From assembly GCA_004335635.1 (NCBI GenBank), contig QAXH01006751.1, positions 1-64,000 of the forward strand: a DNA stretch of 64,000 nt, read 5' to 3'. The translations under genes were made by a program, and so were the position numbers. The notes below the pieces were generated by a model. That model saw only the letters and a program-made list of their open reading frames with translations. It was not told where the DNA came from and did not search any database. The stretch comes from Chloromonas sp. AAM2 (Eukaryota; Chlorophyta; Chlorophyceae; Chlamydomonadales; Chlamydomonadaceae). How positions within the stretch are numbered: the first letter of the stretch is position 1; each line of letters opens with the position of its first letter. Positions 15,501 through 27,232 of the stretch are shown piece after piece.

Positions 15501-18500
15501 ATCTAATCCACCAGAGATTATTCAGAGATGATTCCAGCCACTAGGTATCGGACCGCCGCACTGCGTCAGCCCGTGTAAAGGTGTAGGCACGCACAACTTG
15601 CACAACTTGCATACCCCGTGCTTATTAAGCCTCCTCCATGCCTGCGCTGTGCCCGGACCCTGTACCCTCTAGCCTTCACTCACTTTGCCTGACAGGGTGC
15701 ATCTGTCACCTGAGCGGCTGCATCTGCCAGGACACTGTCATGGGGTCCAATCAGCTTGGAGTACCCACTGTCCGGCACAGCAACCTGGAGACAGTATCAG
15801 AGGCAGCACCAGTGGCTGTACTTGTCATGGCCAGCTTAAAGTGATGCATAACAGTCAAGCAGCACCAGTTGGTAGCAAGGCCTGCAGGCTGCAATTGGCA
15901 GCGACAGCTAGAATGTGAAAAGTTGGCATACGGCCGTGACTTCTTCCAACCCGTACGTGTCCCTACATGGCAGCCCTGTGACAGCCCTTTTGCTAGGGCG
16001 TGCGTTTTGGCCTTCACCTGTGCTTCGCCCCAGGCGATGAACTCATCCACGTATCTCTGGTAGTTGGTGAGCAGGATGAAACCCTGGAAGTAGCGGGCAC
16101 TGCTCGAACTGCAGGGATGCACGCGGACATAGATTGGTGGAGCGACCCATCACCTCATCATGCGTGCTGTGTGTATGTGTCTATGTACTGACAGGCCATC
16201 ACGTGCACCGGTGGTAGCACCAGTGTCCCCATGTGTGGTGACGTGCACCAGTGTCCCCATGTGTGGTGACGTGCACCAGTGTCCCCATGTGAGGTGACGT
16301 GCACCAGTGTCCCCATGTGTGGTGACGTGCACCAGTGTCCCCATGTGTGGTGACGTGCACCAGTGTCCCCATGTGTGGTGACGTGCACCAGTGTCCCCAT
16401 GTGTGGTGACGTGCACCAGTGTCCCCATGTGTGGTGACGTGCACCAGTGTCCCCATNNNNNNNNNNNNNNNNNNNNNNNNNNNNNNNNNNNNNNNNNNNN
16501 NNNNNNNNNNNNNNNNNNNNNNNNNNNNNNNNNNNNNNNNNNNNNNNNNNNNNNNNNNNNNNNNNNNNNNNNNNNNNNNNNNNNNNNNNNNNNNNNNNNN
16601 NNNNNNNNNNNNNNNNNNNNNNNNNNNNNNNNNNNNNNNNNNNNNNNNNNNNNNNNNNNNNNNNNNNNNNNNNNNNNNNNNNNNNNNNNNNNNNNNNNNN
16701 NNNNNNNNNNNNNNNNNNTGTGGTGACGTGCACCAGTGTCCCCATGTGTGGTGACGTGCACCAGTGTCCCCATGTGTGGTGACGTGCACCAGTGTCTCCA
16801 TGGTGGCAGCAAAAAAAAGCCAAGGGGATAACCATACCACACGCCATCTCAGCTTACCACTTCAAAAGACACGCATACAACTTATCACTGAAGACCACGC
16901 ATCAAAATTGCCCCAGAACGGGCAAGCATCTTTTGTCCCAGAACTGGCAGCTTGTGGTATCACATGTGCACCAACCAGCAGGCTGCCAGCTCCCAGCGTG
17001 CTGGCTTTCATCTTGCTCCTCCGTCTCTCCCTTATGCTCTGCCCCGTGCCCCACCAGTAGTGCTCGAGCCTCTGCAGCCCTAGATCCACCCGCTGTGCAC
17101 TGAACAGGGACATGGGGTGCATGCCATGCAGACCCTCGAGGTTTGTTTTGGATGTGCCGTTGGGCAGGTCATCATTGATCTGCAGGCAAAGCATGAGAGC
17201 CGTGCGTGGTTGGACATGTTGCTGTAACACCAAACGCAACAGTGTGGCAGTGTGTACAGCTCGTACAATCAACTGTTTGACCCTGAATTCACCCTGTATG
17301 ACAGGCGTGAGAGCAAGGCTCCTGTAGTGACAGGACTTTGGGAATGGATGTCTTGAATTGGTCACAGAGCCTTATCAAACTATTACTGATACAAACTCAC
17401 CAAGTCAGAAACTCAGTTGGCATAGTTACTTGCATCTGCACCAAGAATTGTCCCAGAACTGGCAAAGTTCTTTTTTTTCTCTTGCATCTCTTGCAAGCCT
17501 GGAAGTGTGGAGGTCGTGTGCTTTGCCCCATACTGCCACCTTCATGAGGTCTGGGAAGGTGAAGTTCTCATGCAGCTCGTACTGACGCCTGGAACTGATG
17601 TCATGAGGCTGCAGAACACACACGCACAAGCAGGAATACAAACCTGTCGTGCCACATATGCTGCGCTCACATCACACACATGTACAACCATTTTCAGCCC
17701 TGGCATCCTGGCCCTGCCATTCCATCTGCTGACTCCTTTACGCAACCTCACGCTTGGAGGCAAGGGCTTTGTTGTCTACCACAAAGGGCAGCGGTATGGC
17801 GATGCAGCCCTGACCCACCTCGTTGTCTACAACAAAGGGCAGCGGTATGGGCCTACAGCCCTGACCCACCTTGTTGTCTACCACAAAGGGCAGTGGTATG
17901 GCCATGCAGGAGAGGCCCACCACCAGCGTCACCGAGTACCGGTCCACCAGCAGACCCAGCTGCTCCTGGTAGTACTGCACACAACAATTCATACACAGTG
18001 CTCAGCTGGGCCAGGTCGTTGCAAGGTTAGCTCAAGAAGGGGCATGCTGGTGCTGGACGTCACCCTGATGTGCTTGATGTGCGGTCAGCGCGCCGCGATG
18101 CCCAACCCGACAGCTCATCCAACCCCACAGTTCATCACGATAGCAATCGCCATCCATGTGCACCTGTGACCAAGTTATCTGGCCAGGACTCCAACTGACT
18201 GGAGGTGATTGACAGAGCTAGCAACACGTTGGAGACCATGCAAGCACGCATCAGAGTGGGGGTCAACCATGGTCTCCTAGGTCTCCATTCACGTCCTTGA
18301 TTGACTTGAAGTGCCTGTGTCGGGGTGACAAATTGTATGGCTGGCTCAAGCAAGCCTCAGCTCGACTGAACTCACATGACTGGGACTTATATTACATGAA
18401 CGAATAAGATTCCATAGGACTGGATGGCTAATACTGAGCTACTTTCTGCGATTTTGTTGAATTCTCGGCCTTTTCTTTGTTGATTTCGTTGATTTATGGT

Positions 18501-20022
18501 ATTTTGTAAGCCACCTACTGTAACCAAAATGTCATGAGCCCCTATCTCCGTGACTAGCCTGGGACCCTGTACTCTGGCATAAACCCTGCTCACGGGCTTC
18601 CCTGTTGTCACACTGGTTCCAGTCCTTGTAAACTATCCCAGAACTGGCAAACATCTTTTGTTTTTGGGTCTGAGTTGTTCTATTCAGTTGACCCACCAAG
18701 CATGTGTTCGGAATGTGTGCCAACTGTGTGGCCATGCCACTGTCCCAGTGTCCCACTTGGTTAGCAGAATAAGCAAATTTAGGAGGAGTCACACCTGAAA
18801 CACGGCCTAAACCAAGACCCCTCGAGCCACTCACTATTGAGCAGGTCCCACACTGGCCCCAGTGGCGTCTTTGAAAACTGTCCCAGAACTGGCAAACATC
18901 TTTCTTTTTGCCAGCCCTGGCCATGGCAACCCGCTTCCGCCCCTGCACCTGTCCCAGCACGTCAAAGCGTGTCAGTGTGGTGCCGTAGTATCCCGGCTCC
19001 TTGACCACGCCGTAGGCAGCATAGTTTGCACGGCCTCGGTCCATGTCGCGAATGCCCAGGTGTGTGGCCACCTGAGACAGGTTGGGCGCAAGGACTTTGC
19101 ACGGCATACTCTGTAATGCCAAGGACTCACCAACGAGGCTTTGAAGCATGCTGTCGTAAGGCACACTGTGTTGTGGTGTTGCACGTGCACTTTGAATGGG
19201 TTAGGCAACCATGGCCTGTCTATAGCCAAGGACCTGAGGCTCAACATTCAACACGCCCCACTTTGCACACAGCTGTAGCCATTGAACAGCCTGACGGCCA
19301 CAGAATTTATTTGCCCTGTTCATACTCAGTTGCCAAACTTGCAACCGCAACGTGTGCCACGAGGCGGCTACCGTCCCAGGCCCTGTAATGTGCTTCTCAC
19401 TGCGCACCAGTGGGTATGTGGCCTGCTGCGTCCTCTCCGCCACGGAAGCCGCTCCGGCGGCAAAGTTCCTCAGCCCTCCTCGAATCGCCTGCATCTAGTA
19501 CGGGCATGCATAGTATGAAGCAAGTGCCAACACTGAATGTGCATACACGCAGCCTGTCCGAACGCATTCAAAAGGGGCATGTTGTGTCTGAGCGGCACAG
19601 TAGCTCACCTCACACCCCAGGTCGTACAAGCGCTTGGCATACTCCACTGCCTCCTTGGCGCTGGTGAACGCCTGCATGGACATCACGTCTACTTAGTGAT
19701 GCCTCAGAATGGCTGTGTTGCTGAGCTGCACAACGCAGTGCACATATGTTCCATGTTATGCACATTTGTATTCATGCTGTGATGAGGCTTCCTGAGGTGA
19801 GTCGCAAACTGGTTCCATGTTGTTCAGTCTCACACCTGTGTGCTGTGTCATATCTTTGCCCTGTTTGTCTGGTTCTCACTCGCATGGCTGCACATGTGCG
19901 CTTACCCTGGCTTGTTTCAGATGGAACTTGGTGGTGAGCTTGTGCAGCAGGTCATCCACCCCAACCACATGAGCCTTCTTGTGACGCATGGACGGGCAAT
20001 GCTGCATGATTGCAGAGGCCAT
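12506..20022 (-). CDS. amn: AMP nucleosidase
   Basis: Hydrolyses AMP to adenine and ribose 5-phosphate (EC 3.2.2.4), a purine-salvage and AMP-control enzyme known mainly from bacteria. Seventeen exons: 19906-20022, 19609-19671, 19408-19488, 18949-19110, 17870-17974, 17540-17581, 17055-17179, 16018-16108, 15684-15784, 15224-15366, 14692-14780, 14329-14380, 13966-14090, 13584-13611, 13370-13424, 12832-12889, 12506-12625. All phases agree and give about 518 residues, close to bacterial Amn (484 in E. coli). Motifs in order: KEPGYYGTTLTRFDVLGQ, LFSAQRVDLGLQRLEHY, ILLTNYQRYVDEF, PQMPAWHLVRADG, NIGVGPSNAKTITDHLAVL, DYVLAHAYVREDHVLD, RTGTLVTTDNRDWELR, DMESATIAANGFRFRVPYGT and LCVSDKPIHGELKLK. Both the N-terminal domain and the phosphorylase-like catalytic domain are present. 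The boundary between exons 5 and 6 is uncertain because of a 51-bp triplication there. No clear organelle targeting peptide is visible. Confidence 0.93.
16215..16800. repeat. 28-bp minisatellite in AMP nucleosidase intron 7, with assembly gap
   Basis: Head-to-tail copies of a 28-bp unit, GTGGTGACGTGCACCAGTGT plus CCCCATGT, almost identical to one another. The array is interrupted by 262 N (16457-16718), so its true length is unknown. It lies entirely within an intron. Because 28 is not a multiple of three and the unit has no stop on the minus strand, all three minus frames are open through the visible copies. Confidence 0.97.
17764..17905 (-). repeat. 51-bp tandem triplication spanning a splice donor
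   Basis: Just under three copies of a 51-bp unit coding, in the gene frame, for IPLPFVVDN and the following residues. Copies 1 and 2 each contain an AAG or GAG followed by GTGGGT, that is, a usable donor; copy 3 reads AACAAAGCC and lost it. Splicing at the first donor (17869/17870) keeps the phase with exon 6 and is used in the model. Confidence 0.85.
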
Positions 20023-21130
20023 GGTGAGCATGCATGTGTTCCGGAACTGCCATGAGTACGCCAGGGAATACCAAGATACTGTATACTGATAATGGGCATT
20101 GGCATGGGAATATCAAGAGGAGCAAGGCGAGCGGGAGCAGCTGCAATTGCGCAAACCAAAGTGCAGGGCACACAACACACGGGCGCAGACTCCCATTTGC
20201 CTCCAGCCAACCTGAATTGTCATCCCGCCGGTATCATCACGAGGTCTCTTACAGCCATTCTCATTCGCACAATGCTCGCGGTCATGCTCAGGGTCCACGG
20301 GGCCGGGCGGCCCCATTGTGACACTGAAGGCTTCCATGGTAATCGAACACAGGTCAGCTTGCGCGATCGATAAGCAAGTTAATTCAGAGTTTTCTTCCGA
20401 AAGTCCCGGTTGGGCTCACAGCTTGCACGCTCATGCTTGCACTGCTCACCCAGCAAGCGCCAATCGCTCCAGAATAGTTTTTGTGCTTACCGCAGTGCGT
20501 CGCTGCCGCACTGGTCTGGGGACCCAAAAGTGTTGAAAACGTGCAAGCAGGGTGGGCAGCGATGTGCACGAGGCCAGCCCACGATTAGTGAAATGATGAC
20601 TGCCATCATTACTTATGTCTTCCACGTATGATAGCAGCCAACAAATGGCCGGCAATACTGATGTCATGCCGCGCCCAAACAAGACAAGGCTTGAACTCAA
20701 ACTTTGTACCATCACTATCTCTTGGGCCTGACCATATCACCCCTTGTCGTAGCGTGCTTGGTTGGTTAGCAGTCTGAGCTGACTTGCTAGCTGACCCAGA
20801 CGGATCAAACCGGACATCATGCAGCAAGGAGCCAGCAGTAAAAGGACCGGCCACATGGTTCCGAGATGCGTTTGGCTACAGTAGCTGCATTCAGAACAAG
20901 ACAACGGGTTCTGCTCCCGATCAGATCATGCACGCTCTGGCCCTAGCTAAGACTCTTGCTCTCGTCCCTGGCCTGAAGGTTGCCCAGACCTTGCTTCTTT
21001 TCAAAAGCTGAAATTGCATGTAAGTTGCAAAAGACATTTCTCGTTGGATGTCGGCAGCTCCTGTTTGCCATCAATCAAGTGATAGGCCCATTTCAATGTC
21101 AAAGCACCACCAATGCAGATTATGCTCTTG

Positions 21131-21210
21131 GTCATGTGTCCTGGTGTGGTCCAAGGCCATGTTTCCTGGTGAGGTCCAAGGCCATGTGTTCTGGTGTGGA
21201 CCAAGGCCTA
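21131..21210 (+). repeat. 25-bp unit, three tandem copies
   Basis: Three copies of a unit of the form CATGTGTCCTGGTGTGGTCC followed by AAGGC, with a few substitutions between copies. No coding context. Confidence 0.8.
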
Positions 21211-21360
21211 AGGATGGACCGTGGATATCATGCCCGCCCGCTCCATTAACTGCCAGTCTCCGTAGAGTCTCCTAGTGCCAGTTCTCCCAACGCCGGTTGC
21301 ACGCTTGCCACAACAAACTTGGTTGAACAAACTGCACGAGGCCATTGGCCAATGACGTGT

Positions 21361-21838
21361 GTGGCGCTGGTGGAGCTGGGGCCGGGCAGGGGCACGCTCA
21401 TGGCGGACAAGTAGCAATTGCAGACGCTTTTGATCCCTCTGCGCCCGCGTTGTCAGATAACGTAAACCCTGTCAGGCAGTCTTGAAGCAAAATGTACGCA
21501 ATGACCTCAATCTAGGAGAGTAGAGTCCAGAGAAGCTTGTCTGGCAAGACAGCCTACGCCTTTTGAGCAGCGCCTGCCGAAGAGAGGACAAACAAGGAGC
21601 TGGCACAAGACTGGCAATGAGTCAGCAACAGGTGACACTCGAGTGAAATGTGACAGGCCATGGGGATCGTAGTCGGCACAAATGACTTTGGTGACTGGCC
21701 AAGTGTATGTTGTCGCCTTTTTTTATGAGTTTGCATTTGTACAGCTTGTACGAATAGAGTGCCTGGACGCATGCCCGACACATCCAGCGTCAAATGTTTG
21801 CTTTTTGCAACTGTTCCAGCCCCAGAGGGCCAGCAGGC
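21361..21838 (+). pseudogene. Truncated, internally deleted copy of NDUFAF7
   Basis: About 50 bases reproduce the middle of NDUFAF7 exon 4 (coding [16 protein letters not shown]). The copy then jumps directly into the last exon at the sequence GGCGGACAAGTAGCAAT and continues through the stop region and about 370 bp of the 3' flank (equivalent to 1138 down to about 768, reversed). The joint falls on GGCGGAC, present in both exon 4 and exon 10, so a deletion by short homology is the simplest origin. After the joint the reading frame meets TAG at once, so it cannot code. Differences from the parent are scattered, about 4 in 48 bases in one stretch, with several C-to-T changes. Confidence 0.88.
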
Positions 21839-22764
21839 TGTGTATGTTGTCGCATTTATGAGTAGTGCACAATCGTGGCCTGTATTGATGTTAAAGAGTA
21901 GACTCTCGACGGTGTCGTTTCAAATCCACCTTGACATAGAACTTGTCATTTCACTTGGTCGTCAATTCTTCATGTGCACTTATGACATCAATCTATCAAG
22001 ATCTGCCATCTATGAACGTCCTCTTCCCCCTTCTGTCACCGCACTGCACACATTTAGCGTTGCAATTACGAATTGAACACGTGAAGCAACCAAATTGCAG
22101 CTTGGCTCCCACTCTGGGTCAGAGCCAGAACAGATGACGGTGCGTCAGTTGCGCTTGTCTGCAAATAAAGTCCTTTGGCACAGCCTTTTTTTTTACATGG
22201 CATAGCCATGGAAGCATACATGGCCCAGACTGGTGGGCAGGAGAATACTGTACTACAGCTCGATGCAGTTCCAGATGGATCCAAATATCTTAGTCCAGAT
22301 TCATTCCAACACACCACAAACTTGAAGAAGGGCCAGTACCTGGTACGCTGTTTACATTTGTGCTAGTGCCCCAGTTTGGCATGGCATGGCAGCTGTCCAC
22401 TGTCCACATTGGCATGGCATGGCACCCGAAGAGAGGAATCACTCCCAAAAATCACACACATGAGTCATATTGACATGAAGGAGCCGAAGAGGAACAATAA
22501 AACCACAAGAAATTTGTATTGAATCAGTGCCACATGTGGGCGACGGCAGAGTGAAGCCATTTTGTGCCTTGTCTCATCTCCTCGCTCCTGCCAAGTGCCT
22601 GGAAGAATTGCTAAGCCAAGCAAAGGCACGAACTGATGAAAAGCAGAGACAATCTGCACATGACATTGTCAGCTCGCATGCATTGGCAGTCTAAACAGTG
22701 AGTGGGCTTTGAGGATGCGAGTGCTTTTGATGATTTAATTTGATGGACCTCTTTGCTAACGAAG

Positions 22765-22960
22765 CACTTACTAAGGTGCTCTGTGAGGTGCCCGTCACGA
22801 GCGACTCACCAGCCCTTGCGGACTCGGTGGAAATGCTCTTTACATGCGTGGGCGATGAATGTAGTGTTAGCAGCAAAAGTTGTTTTTTTCAGTACAAGAT
22901 TAGGTCCTTTGCCTGGACGTGCTTCCTGGTGTGCACTCCCACCTTGCAAGCGAGCAAAGA
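22765..22960 (+). repeat. Dispersed repeat C, copy 2
   Basis: Second copy of the element at 11345-11900. It shares CTGTGAGGTGCCCG, CTCTTTACATGCGTG, AGCAGCAAAAG and GGACGTGCTTCCTG with TGTGCACTCCCACCTTG. Possibly a fragment of a larger mobile element; no domain is recognisable. Confidence 0.65.
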
Positions 22961-23563
22961 TACAAGTGCGCAGTGCTCGCACACCTCACCCACACCATAC
23001 AGCAGCAAACAAGGTGTCTTGCACAAGTGTGCTGCGTGCGGCTGTGCATCAAACATAGCTCTGACACATTGAAACTAGTATGCCACAGGCCGTCACAGCA
23101 AAACAATACATGAAAAGTTGAACAAAGTGCATGTGGCCGTTGACCATGACATATACAGCGCTTGGCCCAGCAGGAGTGCCACGCCCATGGGCAGACATAT
23201 GCCAGAAGCATTAATGTTCTGTGCACTACCTAATGAACAACATATCAGCAGCATTTCTATACACGTGGACATGGTACAAGTATCTGCAGGATCATATCCT
23301 CTAGGAGCGTCCTGCAGTTCCTGCAGTCGCTATGCCTGCAGCATTGCTGTGATGAAGCACAGACAACCCGGCCCGCTCATGTGAACTGTGCACCTGACTG
23401 CGCAAGCACATGACCAAGTAAACAGCACGCCAGTACACCCGGTGCCCATGCCATTCGCGTCAAGCGGCCTCCATCCACAAACCACGTGTGACCTTGATAA
23501 CAAGCGTCCGCATGTCCGTTCTTCACGCTGTACGAGTGGCACTACCCACTACCGCTGTGTGCC

Positions 23564-26500
23564 CTATTTGTGACCATGGAGCAGGGTGAGCTTTGCACCT
23601 TTAAAGGCCGGGTGGCGGTGGGCGTGGCGGGCGAACATATCGGCCAGTGAGTCATAAAACTGTCTGTGTAGGGCGTCGACACTGGACTGAGGGACGGAGC
23701 TGCCTGCACAGGGACAGGCAAGGACAGTCAAGAGTTTAGTCAAGAGTTTAGTCAGTGATAACGACATCATAGTGGTGCGGTGTACCAGGTGTGGTACCAT
23801 TAGCCGGTACAGTCCGCATCGTCTAGCACCAGACCTGACCGTGTGATGAAGCATGGAGAGCCCGTTAACATTGTGGCTTGCCACAAGATGACTTACGCTT
23901 CAACTGCCAACTAGCCAACACCTCTCACAACAAACATAACAAATAGCTGGCATATTTCACAGCATGTGATGAAATGTGATTGCAGTGTAGAACCCGCTGG
24001 CAATCCATGCCTGCCCTGAGATTTCACAGCACCTGTGAGGGGTGGTGCCTGGATGGGCTTGCCGATGATGTAGATGAGTGGCGTGCGGATAGGGAAAGGC
24101 GATATGCCCCACCTCCCCACTGCGGCAGCAATGGAAGACATCACATCAGGCACCAAAGTGATAGTGTAGCTGCAGGAAAGGGCACAGCTGCTGCTATCAC
24201 AGGCGCTAGCACATGTCCAGCAATATGTGCTCAACACCTACAATTCAACTCCTTCATACTATAGTCCTGACTCTAGACCAACTGGCTGACGCTATAGTTC
24301 ACAGTTCAATGCAATAGCTCTGAGGCGCACCCGTCAAGTAAGGGAAAGGGAATCCGAGACGTTTGTACGTCCATTTCTGCATCTCCGGGCATGACACGAG
24401 GTTCTGCAGCTGCAGCACCTCCCCGAGCGCAAGCACAGGCACCAGTGCTGCCTGCTGCTCGATGGCCAGACGCACAAACCCCTTGTGGCCAGTGTAAAGC
24501 ACAAGCTCGCCGGCAACCGCCGTGCATTCCTCTTCATCCGCACAGCCAGCCACAGAGTCCCTTTCAGTTGAGGCAGGTTTCACACCAGCTTGAGCACCAG
24601 CCTTGGTATCAGATGCAGAGCTGACCGGGCTGCCAGGCTCCTGGCCATTGCTTGCGTGGTGGCCGCCAGAGGTGCAAGTACTGTCAGTGGTCTCCGCGCT
24701 GATGCTGTCAACTACGCTGTCACAGTCAATTGCACTGCCATTGCTGCTTAGAATATTGCACTTGCTTATGCTGTCCAAACTGGAACCCTCCGTACAGAGG
24801 CTGTTCAGGTGTATTGCCGGCAGGGAGTGACAGGCCTTATGGTATGTTGCAGTGCCGTTTGCAGCCAGAACTTTGTCAGCAATCCGCACACTCTTGAATG
24901 CATCCCCAGAGCACACTGATGGAGCGCGCTTGCCTTGTGTTGCTGAGCCCTCTGCTTGTGCACTGATGATCACTTGCTCCCTGGCTGCCCCTTTAGGTCG
25001 CTCGCAGCATACGCTTGGAAGCTGCACTACCCCTTGTTCTTTAAGCTGCTCCAGCCGCTGTCCCTGTTGCAGCTGGTCTTGTTGGGACTGCTCCTGGCGA
25101 GACAGCAGCACTTCTTGAGACTTCTCATATGCACCCAGCTCAAGCGCAAGCGCCTTGACAGCCATGCCATCGGTCATCGTTGGTGGCATGGCCTCGCCCG
25201 CACCCGCGACTGGTTCTGGCACACGTGGGCGCACACTGGGTGTGGGCGTGTGGCTAGCGTACGAGTAGACCAGCTCCGCCTGCCCACCCGGGCATATAAT
25301 GACGGCCCTGGTGTCCCGAAGCGCCCTGACAAAGGTGCGGCGGCTGACCTGCCTGAAGCCCAGGCACAGGGACAGGTCCTTGATGGCGGGCAGGTAGTAC
25401 ATGACGGAGGCGGTCAGCGTGATGGGGTTGATTCCGGGAAGCAAGCGCTTGAACGAGGGCAGCAGCGGAAGGAACCCAGCGCCTGCAGAGGCCAAGGAGC
25501 GGCAATTCAGGCCACTGAAGCTGTGCAAGTGTGTGCAGGGCAGTACTGGGCGATTGCAGCATGGTCCTCATCATTGCGTGTGTTGAGCTCAAGAGCCCTC
25601 CAATGAGGGACTGCAGCCGGTGCACCCCAACCTGTCGCGCACCTGTTGGGTACAGCCCATGGGGATGAAACCCGAATATGTATTTGTGTTCTGGTGGGGG
25701 TGGTTCGCCCTCCCAGTCCGCCACCACCTCCACGCGCCCCATCCACCAGGCCAGGGAGGGCTCCAGGCGGTGCGACAGCCACGAGCGCAGCGCAGGCCAC
25801 GTGCGCGCACCTGAGGGGCAGGGCAACAGGCTATCTAACATTCAAATCACAAGAGCTGAGTTCCAAGCAACAGGCATAGTGTATGAGGCACGGCACAGAC
25901 TGCCTCGACGTGGATCCCTGCTGCAAACGGCAAGAGATTCGTCTCGGGAAATAAACAGTGAGAGTTGCAGCTTGCTGGCACAGCCTGACAATGCATCAAG
26001 GGTTTTGCGGCGTAATGAGTTTATGGTACAGGATCAGTGCGTAGACAACAGGCCCTCAAGTGGTTAGGTGGTCACATGCGCCAGGAACACGAGCATTCAA
26101 CCAGAGAGCGCCTGCCTGCCCGTCTGCCTGCTGACCTGTGTGCTGCGGCTCTCCTGCCAGGGACAGCACGTATCCGGCAGGCAGCAGCGTCAGCCACCCC
26201 AGTGCGGCCCAGCGCGTGGGGAAGAACGCAAACGTCAGTGCCCACAGAGTGAAAAACCTGCAGGGCAGACAAGCTCAGAAGGTGTCAAGATCATACACAT
26301 GAGGCGGTGTGTGTGTGTGTGCTCAAGTGCATGCGTGGGAGCAAGCAGATTAGGAGCGGCAGGCAGTCCATGACAGCGTTCTATGGCAGGTTTTAGTGGC
26401 ACCAGAGCTTGACCACGCAGTAGCCCATGCAACTCAAACACATGCAGTGTCCCACTGATACACCGAAGGCTGCCTGCACTTACGTTTGCACTGGCATATA

Positions 26501-26851
26501 CATGATGAAGATAGGCCCGTGAATGGAGACGGCATGGTTCACAGCTGAGGCCACAGACCCTGCAACCAGCTGCCAGCAGCCGCACACGCCCTTCGCCTGC
26601 CATGCCTGGGACAGCTGCTCTGTACACCCAGCAGCGGATGGCCGCTGCTCCACAGCCTGGTGCTCTGCCCCCGCTCCCGCTGCACTCTGCTTGTCTGCAC
26701 CTCCTGCTTGAAGGAGTCTGACACGCTCCAGTGATGAGCGGTCCCCGCCTCCTGACAGGCGCAGTGTACGGGTGCCCGCAGCGAGAATGGGCCGCACCAG
26801 GCTGCGGGCGGTCTGGCTGTTGCGCCATGTCAGCACTGATATACCCAGCAC
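23564..26851 (-). CDS. DGAT2: DGAT2-family acyltransferase (type 2 diacylglycerol acyltransferase)
   Basis: Probably transfers acyl groups to diacylglycerol to make triacylglycerol at the ER. Exons: 26484-26851, 26136-26257, 25643-25810, 24331-25482, 24033-24119 and 23564-23703, all in compatible phase. Landmarks in order: a membrane hairpin (FFTLWALTFAFFPTRW, LGWLTLLPAGYVLSL), KYIFGFHPHGLYPTGAGF with the catalytic HPHG, LLPGINPITLTASVMYYLP, LGFRQVSRRTFVRAL, VIICPGGQAELVYS, HKGFVRLAIEQQAALVPVLA, MQKWTYKRLGFPFPYL, IRTPLIYIIGKPIQAPPL and VDALHRQFYDSLADMFARH. About 220 Ser/Thr/Ala-rich residues separate PGGQAEL from LYTGHKGF, where other DGAT2s have 15-25; they are coded in one uninterrupted exon, and no intron is needed. 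The 26484-26851 exon is in phase with membrane exons further upstream, so the true start may lie well above 26851. Wax-ester or monoacylglycerol specificity cannot be excluded. Confidence 0.88.
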
Positions 26852-27232
26852 CTGTGGCACGAGCATGAGGGCATACAGGCGGCCTGAAGGTCATGGCTTG
26901 CTTGTGCAGCATCAAGAATGAGTTTGCACATGTCAGGTGCTGGCTTGCGTGTGTAGCCAGCGAGCACTGTTCCTAGAACACAATACAAGCAGAATGGTAG
27001 GATGACGCACAAAGGGCAAAGACAAGGATATATAGAGCAAAACCCTCGTCGCTAGCACAGTGAACGGACGGAGATGGGCCAGCAGTACCAGCAGTTAGTT
27101 GAACAGCTATGTCAAAACAGTATCAAACAAGAACCTGATCCCTTATGCAGAGCTGGGCAGTCACAAGACTGAGGTTGCCTTCAGAAGGTTGAATGGCGCT
27201 TGCTGAGCTTGCTCATGTGATGGCTGACTCAC

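Larger units (their letters stand above)
20023..23563. other. Spacer with decayed duplicates, no intact gene
   Basis: No intact gene was found. It contains a 25-bp triple repeat (21131-21210), the NDUFAF7 fragment (21361-21838) and repeat C copy 2 (22765-22960). The short frames at 20800-21010 and 22191-22337 have no recognisable domain. The promoter of the AMP nucleosidase should lie just above 20022. Confidence 0.5.

Noticed and set aside
16215..16800. CRISPR array
   Set aside because: The units are head-to-tail with no unique spacers, and the sequence is nuclear DNA of a eukaryote.
16150..16847. Long frames on both strands through the 28-bp array
   Set aside because: They run through a stop-free minisatellite and a run of N inside a mapped intron, so they are not evidence of coding.
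22175..22366. Short plus-strand frame beginning MEAYMAQTGG
   Set aside because: It looks protein-like for about 50 codons but has no family match I can name and no phase-consistent neighbours.
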